A stretch of DNA of 64,000 bases, taken from contig NZ_JAUSQZ010000001.1 in the NCBI RefSeq assembly GCF_030811555.1, positions 6,445,241 to 6,509,240 of the forward strand, in the 5' to 3' direction. This document shows, piece by piece, positions 41,483 through 50,528 of this stretch. Made by a program: the position numbers and the translations under genes. Every line of letters starts with the position of its first letter. Position 1 is the stretch's first letter. The notes under the pieces are model-generated. The model saw only the letters and a list, made by a program, of their open reading frames with translations, searched no databases and was not told the DNA's origin. This DNA is from Kineosporia succinea. Lineage in GTDB: Bacteria > Actinomycetota > Actinomycetes > Actinomycetales > Kineosporiaceae.

Positions 41483-42336
41483 CCCTTGGTGCCCTTCGGG
41501 GACACGTCGTAGTCGCGCAGCACGACGGACAGCTTGCTGCCGTACTGCTTGCAGGTCTTGGCGTAGGCCTTCTTGGTGTACTCGACGACGATCACGTGGT
41601 TGCCGTAAACCTTGGTGTAGTCGCCGCACTCGTCGTAGCGGCCGCACTCCTCGGTGACGGCGAAGTCCAGGCCGGCGCTCTTGCCCTGCTTGCCGAGCTC
41701 CATGGTGTTCTTCTGGCCGATCGCCAGGCCCGCCGTGTGCGCGCGGGCGGCCAGCAGCTTGCTGTAGGCGACCGCCTGGGCCTTGGTCAGCAGCTTGCCC
41801 GAGCGGCTGTACGAGTCGAGGTTGTCGGGCTCGACGGCCTTGAAGCCCTTGGCCGCGCACCCGTCGAACCACGTGCCCACGATCGCGGTGAGCTGCTTGC
41901 GCTTGGCCGCGGTGGAGGTGTCGAGCATGAGCTCGTCCCAGTCCTCGTCCACCACGTACTTCCCGTTCCTGTCCTTCAGCAGCAGGTTCGGGTGGTTCTT
42001 CTTCCACCAGCCCTCTTCGCCCGGCTGCACCTGGAACCCGTTGACGTAGCAGATGTTGTACGCGCCCTTGACCGGCTTGGCGGTGCGGTCGCGCGTCACG
42101 ATCTTCACGCCCGACGGCGGCGTGTAGGCCCCGCCGAGCTGGTAGTCGACCTTGCCGTTGACCGGGGGCAGCGTGACCTTCTTCGTCGCCGCCGCGCTCA
42201 CGGTGCTCTCGTTCCTGGGGGTGGCGGTCGCTCCCTGGACGCCGACCGCGACGGCGGCCACCGCACCGACGACGGCGACCGCGGCGACCACCGCGGCGAG
42301 AGGCTTCGTGCGCTTCAGTTTTCGGGCAGGGGACAC
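41461..42336 (-). CDS. Secreted GH114-family (endo-alpha-1,4-polygalactosaminidase-like) protein
   Basis: A 291-residue exported protein. GTG at 42336 gives a clean signal segment (ARKLKRTKPLAAVVAAVAVV) and has GGAG upstream; the frame extends further upstream without similarity. The mature part matches glycoside hydrolase family 114 / TM1410-like: YQLGGAYTPPSGVKIVTRDR, NICYVNGFQVQPGE, VVDEDWDELMLDTS, GFKAVEPDNLDSYSRSG, GLAIGQKNTMEL, DFAVTEECGRYDECGDY and the terminal VVLRDYDVSP. Conserved Cys pairs suggest disulfides. The family cleaves galactosamine-containing polysaccharide; the natural substrate here is not known. Confidence 0.88.
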   Translation of the reverse strand: MSPARKLKRTKPLAAVVAAVAVVGAVAAVAVGVQGATATPRNESTVSAAATKKVTLPPVNGKVDYQLGGAYTPPSGVKIVTRDRTAKPVKGAYNICYVNGFQVQPGEEGWWKKNHPNLLLKDRNGKYVVDEDWDELMLDTSTAAKRKQLTAIVGTWFDGCAAKGFKAVEPDNLDSYSRSGKLLTKAQAVAYSKLLAARAHTAGLAIGQKNTMELGKQGKSAGLDFAVTEECGRYDECGDYTKVYGNHVIVVEYTKKAYAKTCKQYGSKLSVVLRDYDVSPKGTKGYVYQAC

Positions 42337-42574
42337 CGAGGCTCCGTACGTGCTCGGCGATCTGCCCCGCCTCGGGCGGCGATGCCCTGGCGACCTGGTG
42401 CCGGACTGGTTACCGGCTGGGCTCGACCGCAATGCCCGTCCACCCTGTCGGACAGCTGTGTCACAGGTCAACCAGGGGGTCATCCCTTCGGGCGATCATG
42501 GTCGGCGGTGGGCGACCGGCCCTCCACCGAGGGTGCTGCATATCCGCTTGAACACGCCGGAACCGCCCTCCACG

Positions 42575-43078
42575 ATGAGCGTCATGACCATCCGTCCCGC
42601 CCGCACCGACGACCTTCCCCGGCTGCGGGACATCGAACGGGCCGCCGGGGAGGCCTTCCGCGGGATCGGGATGGCGCCGGTCGCCGACGACGAGCCCTTC
42701 GGCATCGACGAACTCGAGCGGTACCGGGCGAACGGACGCGCCTGGGTGCACGACGCGCACGGACCGGCGGCCTACCTGCTCATGGACGTGGTGGACGGGG
42801 CCTTCCACATCGAGCAGGTCACCGTTCACCCCGCGGCTGCGCGTCAGGGCGTCGGGCGTGCGCTGATCGAGCACCTGGCCGGCCAGGCCCGGCGGCACGG
42901 CGTCGGCGCGCTGACCCTCACCACCTTCGAGCACGTGCCCTGGAACGCCCCCTACTACGCGCGGCTCGGTTTTCGCCTGATGGAGCAGCCCGGGCCCGAG
43001 CTGCTCCGGGTCCGGGCCCGAGAACGCGAGCACGGCCTCGACCGCTGGCCCCGCGTCGCCATGGTGCGCGACCTCTGA
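42575..43078 (+). CDS. GNAT-family N-acetyltransferase
   Basis: A 167-residue enzyme. It begins MTIRPARTDDLPRLRDIERA, carries IEQVTVHPAAARQGVGRALI as the acetyl-CoA-binding loop, and has the C-terminal NAPYYARLGFRLM strand-helix element. ATG at 42575 is preferred over longer frames, although no strong Shine-Dalgarno sequence is present. It stands alone, divergent from the GH114-like gene across 238 bases. The acceptor substrate is unknown. Confidence 0.9.
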   Translation: MSVMTIRPARTDDLPRLRDIERAAGEAFRGIGMAPVADDEPFGIDELERYRANGRAWVHDAHGPAAYLLMDVVDGAFHIEQVTVHPAAARQGVGRALIEHLAGQARRHGVGALTLTTFEHVPWNAPYYARLGFRLMEQPGPELLRVRAREREHGLDRWPRVAMVRDL

Positions 43079-43305
43079 TCCCGGCCGCCGGTGACCGGTG
43101 CGACGTTCCGGGCGACCCACTGCCTGGACCCGGCTCAGGCCCTTCAGGACCGGTCCGGGGTGCTGTCGCCGGGGCGGCCCTCTGATACCCGGAAGGTATT
43201 CAGTTATGCCCGAACGGAGTTGGACAGGCATGAGCGCAGGTTCCTACGCTCCGTAAGTCCGGTTTTGCCCGTGTCCGGCATGGCCTTCTCGAAGGGGAGA
43301 TCTCC

Positions 43306-44310
43306 ATGACCCGCAAATTCCGTGCTGCCCTCGGCCTGGTCCTGAGCACCGCCCTGCTGGCCGCCGCGACCGGTTGCGGCGGCAACCTCGACAGCGGCTC
43401 GGACGACGGGGCGCAGTTCCCCGGCGGCGACCCGATCACGCTGTACGTCGGGCAGGACCCGGGCGGCAGCACCGACCTGATCGCCCGCGCGCTCGCCGAG
43501 CAGGTCAAGAACGACCTCGGCGTGGCCGTCACCGTGGAGAACAAGCCCGGGGCCAACGGGGCGCTCGCGGCGAAGGAGCTGGCCGGCAAGAAGCCGGACG
43601 GGCACACGCTGATGATCTACCCGGGCTCGCTGGCGTTCATCACCCCGCTCGCGGTGCCCGAGGGCGAGGCCCCGGACATCGCCGACTACGACATCGTCAC
43701 CGGCATCAGCCAGGACGACTACGTGCTGGTCTCGGCGGCCGATTCGGACCTCGAGACCGTCGAGGACCTCGAGAAGCTCAGCCGTTCGGTGAAGTTCGGA
43801 ACCACCGGCGTCGGCACCGGCAGCCAGCTGTCGCAGGAGCTGCTGTTCGCGCAGGCCGGGATCGAGGCGACGGCCGTGCCTTTCGACGGCGGCTCCCCCA
43901 CCCTCACCGCGGTGCTCGGCGGGCAGGTCGACGTCGGCTCCATCCAGCTGGGCGAGGCCGTGGAGCAGATCGAGGCCGGAAAGCTCAACGCCATCGTCAC
44001 CTTCGCCACCGAACGCGTCAGCTACCTGCCGCAGACCCCGACCGCGGTCGAGGCCGGGTACGACGCGCCGGTGCAGCAGTCCCGCGCCATCTTCACCCCC
44101 AAGGGCACCCCGCACGACGTGATCGACACGCTCGCGGGCGCTTTCACGACGGCGTTCGGGTCCGAGCAGTACCGGACGTTCAACGAGGACAACCAGCTCA
44201 CGCCCAACGAGGTGGACGGCGCGACCCTGCGCCGGGAATGGACCGGCAACCTGGAGAAGTACCGCGCGGTGACCGAGGAGCACCAGATCGACCTCGGCGG
44301 CGAGAAGTGA
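43306..44310 (+). CDS. tctC: Tripartite tricarboxylate transporter substrate-binding lipoprotein (TctC/Bug family)
   Basis: A 334-residue extracytoplasmic receptor. The lipobox Cys is at residue 24 (AAATGCGG). The Bug-family pattern is clear: ITLYVGQDPGGSTDLIARAL, VTVENKPGANGALAAKEL, PDGHTLMIY, KFGTTGVGTGSQLSQELL, a GGQVDVGSIQLG segment and LPQTPTAVEAGYD. It would capture a carboxylate and pass it to TctAB. Its stop codon overlaps the tctB start (GTGA), and all three genes form an operon. No two-component regulator accompanies it. Confidence 0.93.
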   Translation: MTRKFRAALGLVLSTALLAAATGCGGNLDSGSDDGAQFPGGDPITLYVGQDPGGSTDLIARALAEQVKNDLGVAVTVENKPGANGALAAKELAGKKPDGHTLMIYPGSLAFITPLAVPEGEAPDIADYDIVTGISQDDYVLVSAADSDLETVEDLEKLSRSVKFGTTGVGTGSQLSQELLFAQAGIEATAVPFDGGSPTLTAVLGGQVDVGSIQLGEAVEQIEAGKLNAIVTFATERVSYLPQTPTAVEAGYDAPVQQSRAIFTPKGTPHDVIDTLAGAFTTAFGSEQYRTFNEDNQLTPNEVDGATLRREWTGNLEKYRAVTEEHQIDLGGEK

Positions 44311-44816
44311 GCACGCCGGAACCGGGCCGGGAGGACGGGGACCGGGCCGGACAGCCGTCCGGGGCCGCCGTCGAGGTCCCCGCCGGGCCGCTCACCCATC
44401 TGGCCGTCGGTCTGGCCGTCACCGCCCTCGGGCTGGCCACGCTGGTCGGGGCGCTGGATCTGGGGGTCGGCAGCGCCGCCCGGCCCGGCTCGGGCATGTG
44501 GCCCCTGCTGATCGGTCTCGCGCTGGCCCTCCTGGGGGTGGCGCTGTCGATCAGGGCCGCGATCACGGACGACGCGGAGCGTTTCACCCGCACGTCGGCC
44601 CTGGTGGTGGCCGGGCTGGCGACGATGCTCGGGTTCGTCGCCGTGATCGGCACCGTCGGGTTCGAGCTGCCCTCCCTGGCGCTGATGGCCCTCTGGCTGC
44701 GGGGGCTCGGGGGCGAGACCTGGCGCAGCACGGCCCTGATCAGCGTGGTCACGGTCGTGGTGCTGTACGCGCTCTTCGTCGGGGCTCTCGCGGTGCCGAT
44801 CCCCCACCTCTTCTGA
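44307..44816 (+). CDS. tctB: Tripartite tricarboxylate transporter small membrane subunit TctB
   Basis: A 169-residue protein with four membrane segments (HLAVGLAVTALGLATLVGAL, MWPLLIGLALALLGVALSI, LVVAGLATMLGFVAVIG, LISVVTVVVLYALFVGALAV) after a polar leader. The sequence RPGSGMWPLLIG after the first segment is typical of TctB. GTG at 44307 shares four bases with the tctC stop. It forms the membrane complex with TctA, whose gene starts 18 bases downstream. Confidence 0.92.
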   Translation: MSTPEPGREDGDRAGQPSGAAVEVPAGPLTHLAVGLAVTALGLATLVGALDLGVGSAARPGSGMWPLLIGLALALLGVALSIRAAITDDAERFTRTSALVVAGLATMLGFVAVIGTVGFELPSLALMALWLRGLGGETWRSTALISVVTVVVLYALFVGALAVPIPHLF

Positions 44817-44834
44817 CCCGAAGGGAGGTCCGTC

Positions 44835-46343
44835 GTGGACCTCGGGCCCGTCATCGACGGTTTCGGCGTGGTGCTGGAACCGGCCAACCTGCTGTACTGC
44901 CTCATCGGTGTCGTCATCGGCATGCTCGTCGGGGTGCTCCCCGGCCTCGGCCCGGCCGCGACCATCGCGATCCTGCTGCCGATCACCTTCGAGATCGAGC
45001 CGGTCGGCGCGATCATCATGCTGGCCGGCATCTTCTACGGCGCCCAGTACGGCGGCACCATCACGTCCGTCCTGCTGAAGCTGCCCGGCGAGGCGTCGTC
45101 GGTCGTGACCGTCTTCGACGGCCACGCCCTGGCCCGGCAGGGCCGCGCCGGCACCGCGCTGGGCATCGCGGCCATCGGCTCGTTCGTCGGCGGCACGGTC
45201 TCGGTGGTCGCGCTGTCGCTGATCGCGCCGCTGGTGGCCGGTTTCGCGCTCGACTTCGGCCCGCCCGAGTACACCGCGCTCGCCCTGCTCGGCATCCTGC
45301 TGGTCTCCACGATCTCCCACGGCGGACGCGTGAAGGCCCTGGTCGCCGCCTGCGTCGGCCTGCTGCTCGCGGTGGTCGGCCGGGACGCGTTCACCGGCAC
45401 CGAGCGTTTCACCTTCGGCAGCCTCGACCTGGCCGACGGCCTGGACTTCGTCCCGATCGCGATGGGCCTGTTCGGGCTCGGCGAGATCCTGCACAGCCTC
45501 GAGCAGCGGCACCAGGCCGTGCACGCGCCGCACGAGGTGCACAACGTCTGGCCCTCGAGGGACGATCTGCGCCGGTCGTCCGGCGCGATCGGCCGCGGCT
45601 CGGTGCTCGGCTTCGCCCTGGGCATCCTGCCCGGCGGCGGTGCGGTGATGGCCTCGCTCGCCGCCTACGCCGTGGAGAAACGCCGCGCCAAGCACCCCGA
45701 ACGCTTCGGCCGGGGCGCGGTCGAGGGGGTGGCCGCTCCCGAGACCGCCAACAACGCCGCCGCCACCTCGTCGTTCATCCCGCTCCTGACCCTCGGCATC
45801 CCCGCGAACGCCACCATGGCCGTCATCTTCGGGGCCCTGCTCGTGCAGGGCGTCAGCCCGGGCCCACAACTGGTCGACGAGAACCCCGAGCTGTTCTGGG
45901 GCGTCATCAATTCCATGTACATCGGCAACGTGCTGCTGCTGGTGATGAGCATCCCGCTGGTCGGGCTGTTCGTGCGGATCCTGCGGGTGCGCCCGGCCGT
46001 GCTCGCCCCGATCACCGTGCTCATCACGCTGATCGGCGCGTACACGGTCAACAACAGCACCTTCGACATCCTGCTCGTGGTCGCGTTCGGCGCCCTGGGC
46101 TACGTGATGAAGAAGCTCGGCTTCGAACCCGGCCCGCTGGTGCTGGCTTTCGTCCTGGGCACCCTGCTCGAGGACTCGCTGCGCCGCTCGCTGCTGCTGT
46201 TCGACGGCGACCCGACCGGATTCCTGACCCGGCCGATCTCCGGCGTGCTGTTCCTGGCGTTCTTCCTGGTCGCCCTGCTCCCGGCCGTGCGCGCGGGCCT
46301 CAGACGCGGCAGCGACGAGAAGGAGCACGAGCCCGTCTCGTGA
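44835..46343 (+). CDS. tctA: Tripartite tricarboxylate transporter large permease TctA
   Basis: A 502-residue protein with about eleven membrane segments, the translocation subunit. Family hallmarks are GMLVGVLPGLGPAATIAILLP near residue 30, GIFYGAQYGGTITSVLLKLP, and the second-half repeat GILPGGGAVMASLAAYAVEK with ETANNAAATSSFIPLLTLGI. The GTG start has AAGGGAGG upstream. It uses an ion gradient to import the carboxylate bound by TctC. It ends just before a strong shared terminator. Confidence 0.95.
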   Translation: MDLGPVIDGFGVVLEPANLLYCLIGVVIGMLVGVLPGLGPAATIAILLPITFEIEPVGAIIMLAGIFYGAQYGGTITSVLLKLPGEASSVVTVFDGHALARQGRAGTALGIAAIGSFVGGTVSVVALSLIAPLVAGFALDFGPPEYTALALLGILLVSTISHGGRVKALVAACVGLLLAVVGRDAFTGTERFTFGSLDLADGLDFVPIAMGLFGLGEILHSLEQRHQAVHAPHEVHNVWPSRDDLRRSSGAIGRGSVLGFALGILPGGGAVMASLAAYAVEKRRAKHPERFGRGAVEGVAAPETANNAAATSSFIPLLTLGIPANATMAVIFGALLVQGVSPGPQLVDENPELFWGVINSMYIGNVLLLVMSIPLVGLFVRILRVRPAVLAPITVLITLIGAYTVNNSTFDILLVVAFGALGYVMKKLGFEPGPLVLAFVLGTLLEDSLRRSLLLFDGDPTGFLTRPISGVLFLAFFLVALLPAVRAGLRRGSDEKEHEPVS

Positions 46344-46346
46344 GCG

Positions 46347-46394
46347 ATGGAGGACGCGCGGTCCGGGAACCACCCGGCCCGCGCGTCCTCCATC
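46347..46394. terminator. Strong bidirectional terminator between tctA and the DUF808 gene
   Basis: A perfect 16-bp inverted repeat (GATGGAGGACGCGCGG / CCGCGCGTCCTCCATC) with a 16-base loop, placed three bases after the tctA stop and seven before the end of the convergent DUF808 gene. Confidence 0.92.
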
Positions 46395-46400
46395 AAGGAA

Positions 46401-47336
46401 TCAGTGGGCGTTCTTACGCGGAATGAAGTGCATGACCAGCACGACGACCGCCCCCACGACGAGCCCGATCACGGCCGAGCACAGCGTGTTCACGAACCAG
46501 CCGAGGAACCCGCCGATCCCGGCGACGTCGTGCGCCCCCTCCTCGAGGTGGTGCACCAACTCGTACGGCGCGTGCCAGCCCAGGTCGTCCACACCGGCCA
46601 GCAGGATGTGCCCGCCGACCCAGAGCATGGCCGCGATCCCGACGGTGCTCAGCACCGTGAAGACCTTCGGCATGGCGCTCACCAGGAACCGGCCGAACGC
46701 CTCGCGCGCGCCCTGGCCCCCCTCGATCATCTTCAGGCCGATGTCGTCGACCTTCACCAGCAGCCCGACCGCACCGTAGACCCCGGCCGTGATCGCGATG
46801 CCGACCAGGATCAGCGTGATCGCCTGCGTCCAGAACGACTCGTCGGTGACCTCGTTCAGCGAGATCACCATGATCTCGGCGGAGAGGATGAAGTCGGTGC
46901 GGATGGCCCCGGCGACCATCGTCTTCTCGGTGTCCGGGCCCGACGCCGCGGCCGGCTCGGTCTTCTTCTCCGCCTGGTGCCCGCCGAAGACCTCGTAGAC
47001 CTTCTCCGCGCCCTCGAACGCCAGGTACAGACCACCGACCATCAGGATCGGCGTCAGCGCCCAGGGCAGGAACAGGTTCAGCAGCAGCACCGCGGGCAGG
47101 ATGAACAGCATCTTGTTGCGCAGCGAGCCGAGCGCGATCTTCCACACGATCGGCAGCTCACGGTCGGGGGTGAACCCGTGCACGTAGCGCGGCGTCACCG
47201 CGGTGTCGTCGATGACGAGCCCGGCCGCCTTCACCCCGGCGCGCCCGGAGGCCGCGGCGACGTCGTCCACGGATGCTGCGGCGAGCTTCGCCAGTACGGC
47301 GATGTCGTCCAGTAGTGCCGCCAGACCGCCAGCCAT
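46401..47336 (-). CDS. DUF808 (YedI-like) membrane protein
   Basis: A 311-residue inner-membrane protein. It begins AGGLAALLDDIAVLAKLAA, then DDTAVTPRYVHGFTPDRELP, followed by a series of membrane segments and a charged loop EKTMVAGAIRTDFILSAEI. These match the DUF808/YedI family, conserved in many bacteria without an assigned function. The ATG start has GAGGGAGTT upstream. It converges with tctA and is probably monocistronic. Confidence 0.93.
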   Translation of the reverse strand: MAGGLAALLDDIAVLAKLAAASVDDVAAASGRAGVKAAGLVIDDTAVTPRYVHGFTPDRELPIVWKIALGSLRNKMLFILPAVLLLNLFLPWALTPILMVGGLYLAFEGAEKVYEVFGGHQAEKKTEPAAASGPDTEKTMVAGAIRTDFILSAEIMVISLNEVTDESFWTQAITLILVGIAITAGVYGAVGLLVKVDDIGLKMIEGGQGAREAFGRFLVSAMPKVFTVLSTVGIAAMLWVGGHILLAGVDDLGWHAPYELVHHLEEGAHDVAGIGGFLGWFVNTLCSAVIGLVVGAVVVLVMHFIPRKNAH

Positions 47337-47465
47337 CGAACTCCCTCATCACAAGTGGTGTCGGGGCACAGGACCCCGATCGTGCGGCACAGCATTCCCT
47401 ATCTCGGCACGCCGATCGGTGCGATTCACCCCGCGACGAACATCACCGCCGCGGGAGGGAACTTT

Positions 47466-48509
47466 TCAGGACGCGGGTGCGGCCGTGGTCCGCCGCACCA
47501 CCAGGGTGGGCGACGTGGTGATGAAAGTCGAGACACGGTCGCGGCGCGCCACCCTGTCCAGCAGCAGCCGGGCGGCGTCGGTACCGATCTGTCTGCCCGC
47601 CTGGTCCACGCTGGTCAGCCCGATCGGGCCGAGTGCGGCGAAACTCGTGTTGTCGTAACCGGCCACCGAGATGTCGTGCGGCACCCGCAGACCGGCCTCG
47701 GCCACCGCCGTCAGCACGCCCATGGCCACGATGTCGGCACCCGCGAAAATGGCCGTGGGCCGGTCAGTTCGCTCGAGCAACTGCTTGGCGCCGAGATACC
47801 CGCCCTCCTCGGTGTACCCGGTCGAGACGAGGTCGGCCTCGAGCCCGTGCGCCCGCATCGCCTCGCCGTAGCCCCGGGTGCGCACCGCGTTCGGCATCGT
47901 CTCGGCCCGGCCCCGTTCGGGCTCGCGCTGGTCGATGTGCGCGATGCGGCGGTGCCCGAGCCCGACCAGGTGATCGACCACCAGCGCGGCGCCGCGGGCG
48001 TCGTCGTCCACCACCGTGTCGTGGTGCGCCGAACGCAGATGACGCCCGATCACCACCGTGGGAATGCCTTTCGCCGTCGCGTCCAGCCGCACCGGGCCGG
48101 CCGCCGGCGCCACGAGCACCAGCCCGTCCATGCCGCGGTCGACGATCGCGTCGGTCAGCCGCAGCTCGGAATCCGTGTCGGTGCGCGGGATCCCGGACCG
48201 GGTGCCGATCAGCACCTGGTAGTCGGTGTCGCGCAGGTGGCTGGTGATGCCGTCGACGATGTCGGGGAAGAAGGGGTTGCGGATGTCGGGCAGGATCACC
48301 GCGATCGTGTACGTCTGCCCGCGCATGCCCCGCGCCGCCGCCCGCGGCCGGTAGCCGAGCTCGGCGATGGCCTGGTTGACGCGCTCACGCATGGCCGGGC
48401 TGACCCCGTAGGCGTTGCGCATCACCTTGGACACGGCCGTCGTGGAGACCTGCGCGTGCGCCGCGACGTCGACGATCGTCACCCGCCGGGTGCCTTCTCC
48501 CGTTTCCAT
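47466..48509 (-). CDS. LacI-family transcriptional regulator of the rhamnoside operon
   Basis: A 347-residue repressor. The N-terminal helix-turn-helix is VTIVDVAAHAQVSTTAVSKV with the hinge helix PRAAARGMRG. The periplasmic-binding-like sensor domain starts TYTIAVILPDIRNPFF and includes HRRIAHIDQRE and ISVAGYDNTSFA. ATG at 48509 has an excellent GAGGAGGCGC site; a longer frame adds eight unlikely residues. It is divergent from the permease-permease-rhamnosidase-lipoprotein operon and should repress it. An AAC-g-GTT palindrome at 48532-48538, 23 bases from its own start, suggests autoregulation. Confidence 0.93.
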   Translation of the reverse strand: METGEGTRRVTIVDVAAHAQVSTTAVSKVMRNAYGVSPAMRERVNQAIAELGYRPRAAARGMRGQTYTIAVILPDIRNPFFPDIVDGITSHLRDTDYQVLIGTRSGIPRTDTDSELRLTDAIVDRGMDGLVLVAPAAGPVRLDATAKGIPTVVIGRHLRSAHHDTVVDDDARGAALVVDHLVGLGHRRIAHIDQREPERGRAETMPNAVRTRGYGEAMRAHGLEADLVSTGYTEEGGYLGAKQLLERTDRPTAIFAGADIVAMGVLTAVAEAGLRVPHDISVAGYDNTSFAALGPIGLTSVDQAGRQIGTDAARLLLDRVARRDRVSTFITTSPTLVVRRTTAAPAS

Positions 48510-48656
48510 GCGCCTCCTCTCTCGAATGGACAACGGTTTACATCACCGTTCGCCGCGTGGTCCAGAGGGCATCAAGGATGGACGCGCCGGCCCGGCACCC
48601 GGGCCACGCTCACCTACCGCTCGCCGCACGGAGAGCGACCTTCCGGACGATCGCCC

Positions 48657-48686
48657 TTGACGGGCAACTCGGCGCAAACCTACGTT
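48657..48686 (+). promoter_or_regulatory. Candidate promoter of the rhamnoside operon
   Basis: TTGACG (48657-48662) and TACGTT (48681-48686) are separated by 18 bases, about 100 bases before the first permease gene. A LacI-type operator palindrome lies 15 bases further on, where transcription would begin. Confidence 0.5.
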
Positions 48687-48701
48687 CGTCCACATCCGCG
48701 T

Positions 48702-48715
48702 GGGAAACGTTACCC
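48702..48715. promoter_or_regulatory. Candidate LacI-family operator 1
   Basis: GGGAAACGTTACCC is a palindrome centred on CG with one mismatched pair. The AACGTT core is typical of LacI-family sites. Its place just downstream of the candidate -10 box fits repression. Confidence 0.55.
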
Positions 48716-48756
48716 ATTCGTCCCCCATCGACACGCGCGCTGACCCGGCATCGGAC

Positions 48757-48768
48757 TGAAACCTTTCA
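48757..48768. promoter_or_regulatory. Candidate LacI-family operator 2
   Basis: TGAAA-cc-TTTCA is a perfect 5+5 palindrome 18 bases before the permease start codon, next to the ribosome-binding site. It resembles LacI/GalR half-sites, so it may be a second site for the adjacent regulator. Confidence 0.4.
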
Positions 48769-48786
48769 GAGAGGAAAGGGCACTCG

Positions 48787-49710
48787 ATGACGATCACCCC
48801 TCTCCGGCGGCCCCGGGCCGCACCCGCCACCCCACCGCGCACGCGCCGCCACCGGGCCGCACCCCCCTGGTGGTTCGCGGCGCCGGCGCTCGTGCTGTTC
48901 GCGTTCGTCGTGCTGATCCCCAGCGCCCGGGGGGTGTACTACGCCTTCACCGACTGGGACGGCCTGTCCCCCGGCTTCTCGTTCGTCGGCCTGGGCAACT
49001 TCGGCGACGTGTTCGACGATCCGGACGCCCGCGCCGCCATCGGCCACACCGTGCTGATCGCGGTCGCCGTCACCGTCGTCCAGAACGGCGTCGGGCTGCT
49101 GCTGGCCCTCGGGGTCAATTCGATCATCAGGTCCCGCAACGTCTTACGCGTTCTCTTCTTCGCCCCGGCGGTGGTCACCCCGATCGTCACCGCGTACCTG
49201 TGGCGCAACCTGCTCGGCCCCGAGGGCGCGGTCAACGCCCTGCTCGGCCCGTTCGGCCTGGACCGGAACTGGCTCGGCGACCCGGACCTGGCCCTGTGGT
49301 CGATCGTGGCCGTGATCGTCTGGCAGTTCGCCGGTTACTCGATGGTGATCTTCGTGGCCGGCCTGCAGTCGATCCCCCGGGAGGTGACCGAGGCCGCGGC
49401 CATCGACGGGGCCGGGCCGGTGCGCCGCTTCTGGTACGTCACCAGACCGCTTCTGGCCCCGGCGATCACGATCAACCTGATGCTGTCGATCATCGGCGGG
49501 ATCAAGCTGTTCGACCAGGTCTGGGCCCTGACCGGTGGCGGCCCGGGCCACGCCACCGACACCCTCTCGACGCTGATCTACAAGGACGCCTTCACCCTCG
49601 GCGAGTTCGGCTACAGCATCGCGCTGGCCGTGGTGCTGACGATCATCGTGGCGGTGGCCTCGGCCGGGCAGTACGCCGTGCTCTCACGGAAGGAGGCAGG
49701 GATCTCGTGA
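48787..49710 (+). CDS. Sugar ABC transporter permease, first subunit (rhamnoside operon)
   Basis: A 307-residue membrane protein. A basic, Pro-rich leader precedes six membrane segments beginning WWFAAPALVLFAFVVLIP. The EAA loop reads EVTEAAAIDGAGPVRRFW. The start has AGGAAAGG upstream. It overlaps the next permease by four bases (GTGA). Together with it, the lipoprotein at the operon end and a shared ATPase encoded elsewhere, it would import rhamnose-containing saccharides. Confidence 0.94.
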   Translation: MTITPLRRPRAAPATPPRTRRHRAAPPWWFAAPALVLFAFVVLIPSARGVYYAFTDWDGLSPGFSFVGLGNFGDVFDDPDARAAIGHTVLIAVAVTVVQNGVGLLLALGVNSIIRSRNVLRVLFFAPAVVTPIVTAYLWRNLLGPEGAVNALLGPFGLDRNWLGDPDLALWSIVAVIVWQFAGYSMVIFVAGLQSIPREVTEAAAIDGAGPVRRFWYVTRPLLAPAITINLMLSIIGGIKLFDQVWALTGGGPGHATDTLSTLIYKDAFTLGEFGYSIALAVVLTIIVAVASAGQYAVLSRKEAGIS

Positions 49711-50528
49711 ACCGTTACCGCAAGCGCACGTTCGCCCTCGAGCTGGCCATGATCGCGGCCGCGGTCGTCATCGCGTTCCCCGTCTACGTGCTCGTGAACC
49801 TGGCGGTCCGCGCTCCCTCCGACACCTCGTCCCCCCTCCGGCCGACGACCGAGCCGACCCTGGCCAACTTCACCGACGCCTGGCGCGACGGCGCCCTGGG
49901 CGGGGCACTGGGCAACAGCCTGCTCGTGACCGGCGTGAGTGTGCTGCTGGTGCTGGCGGTTTCGGCGCTGGCCGCGTACCCGCTGGCCCGGGTGCGCCGC
50001 ACCTGGTCGCGCGGCACGTTCGCCCTGATCATGCTCGGGCTGGTCCTGCCGTTCCAGCTGGCCACCCTGCCGCTCTACCAGACGATGCGCGACCTGGGAC
50101 TGCTCGGCCAGGCCTGGGCCCTGATCCTGTTCTACTCCGGGCTGCAGGTGCCGTTCACGACGTTCCTGTACGTGGGCTTCATCCGGGGCCTGCCCCAGGA
50201 TTTCGAGGACGCGGCACTCATCGACGGCTGCGGGTACTGGCAGGCGTTCCGGCACGTGGTCTTTCCCATGCTGAAGCCGATCACGGTGACCGCGCTGGTG
50301 CTCAACGCGGTGTTCGTCTGGAACGACTTCTTCACCCCGCTGCTGTATCTCAGCGGCAGCGGGCAGCAGACGATGCCCGTGGCCGTGGCCGGTTTCGTGG
50401 GCCAGTACGTGTCCGAGTGGAACCTCATCTTCGCGGCGCTGCTCATCAGCATCGTGCCGATCCTGCTCGTCTACTTCGCACTGCAGCGCAGCATCATCAA
50501 CGGTTTCGCCGGAGGACTCAAGGGATGA
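49707..50528 (+). CDS. Sugar ABC transporter permease, second subunit (rhamnoside operon)
   Basis: A 273-residue membrane protein. It starts at GTG 49707 inside the stop codon of the first permease. It carries six membrane segments and the EAA loop DFEDAALIDGCGYWQAF. Its own stop overlaps the rhamnosidase ATG (ATGA), so permeases and enzyme are translationally coupled. The coupling argues that the transporter takes in the enzyme's substrate or product. Confidence 0.94.
   Translation: MNRYRKRTFALELAMIAAAVVIAFPVYVLVNLAVRAPSDTSSPLRPTTEPTLANFTDAWRDGALGGALGNSLLVTGVSVLLVLAVSALAAYPLARVRRTWSRGTFALIMLGLVLPFQLATLPLYQTMRDLGLLGQAWALILFYSGLQVPFTTFLYVGFIRGLPQDFEDAALIDGCGYWQAFRHVVFPMLKPITVTALVLNAVFVWNDFFTPLLYLSGSGQQTMPVAVAGFVGQYVSEWNLIFAALLISIVPILLVYFALQRSIINGFAGGLKG

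Noticed and set aside
41060-41660. Frameshifted rather than truncated GNAT
   Set aside because: None of the three plus frames after 41335 resumes a GNAT-like sequence; the DNA there is the flank of the GH114 gene.
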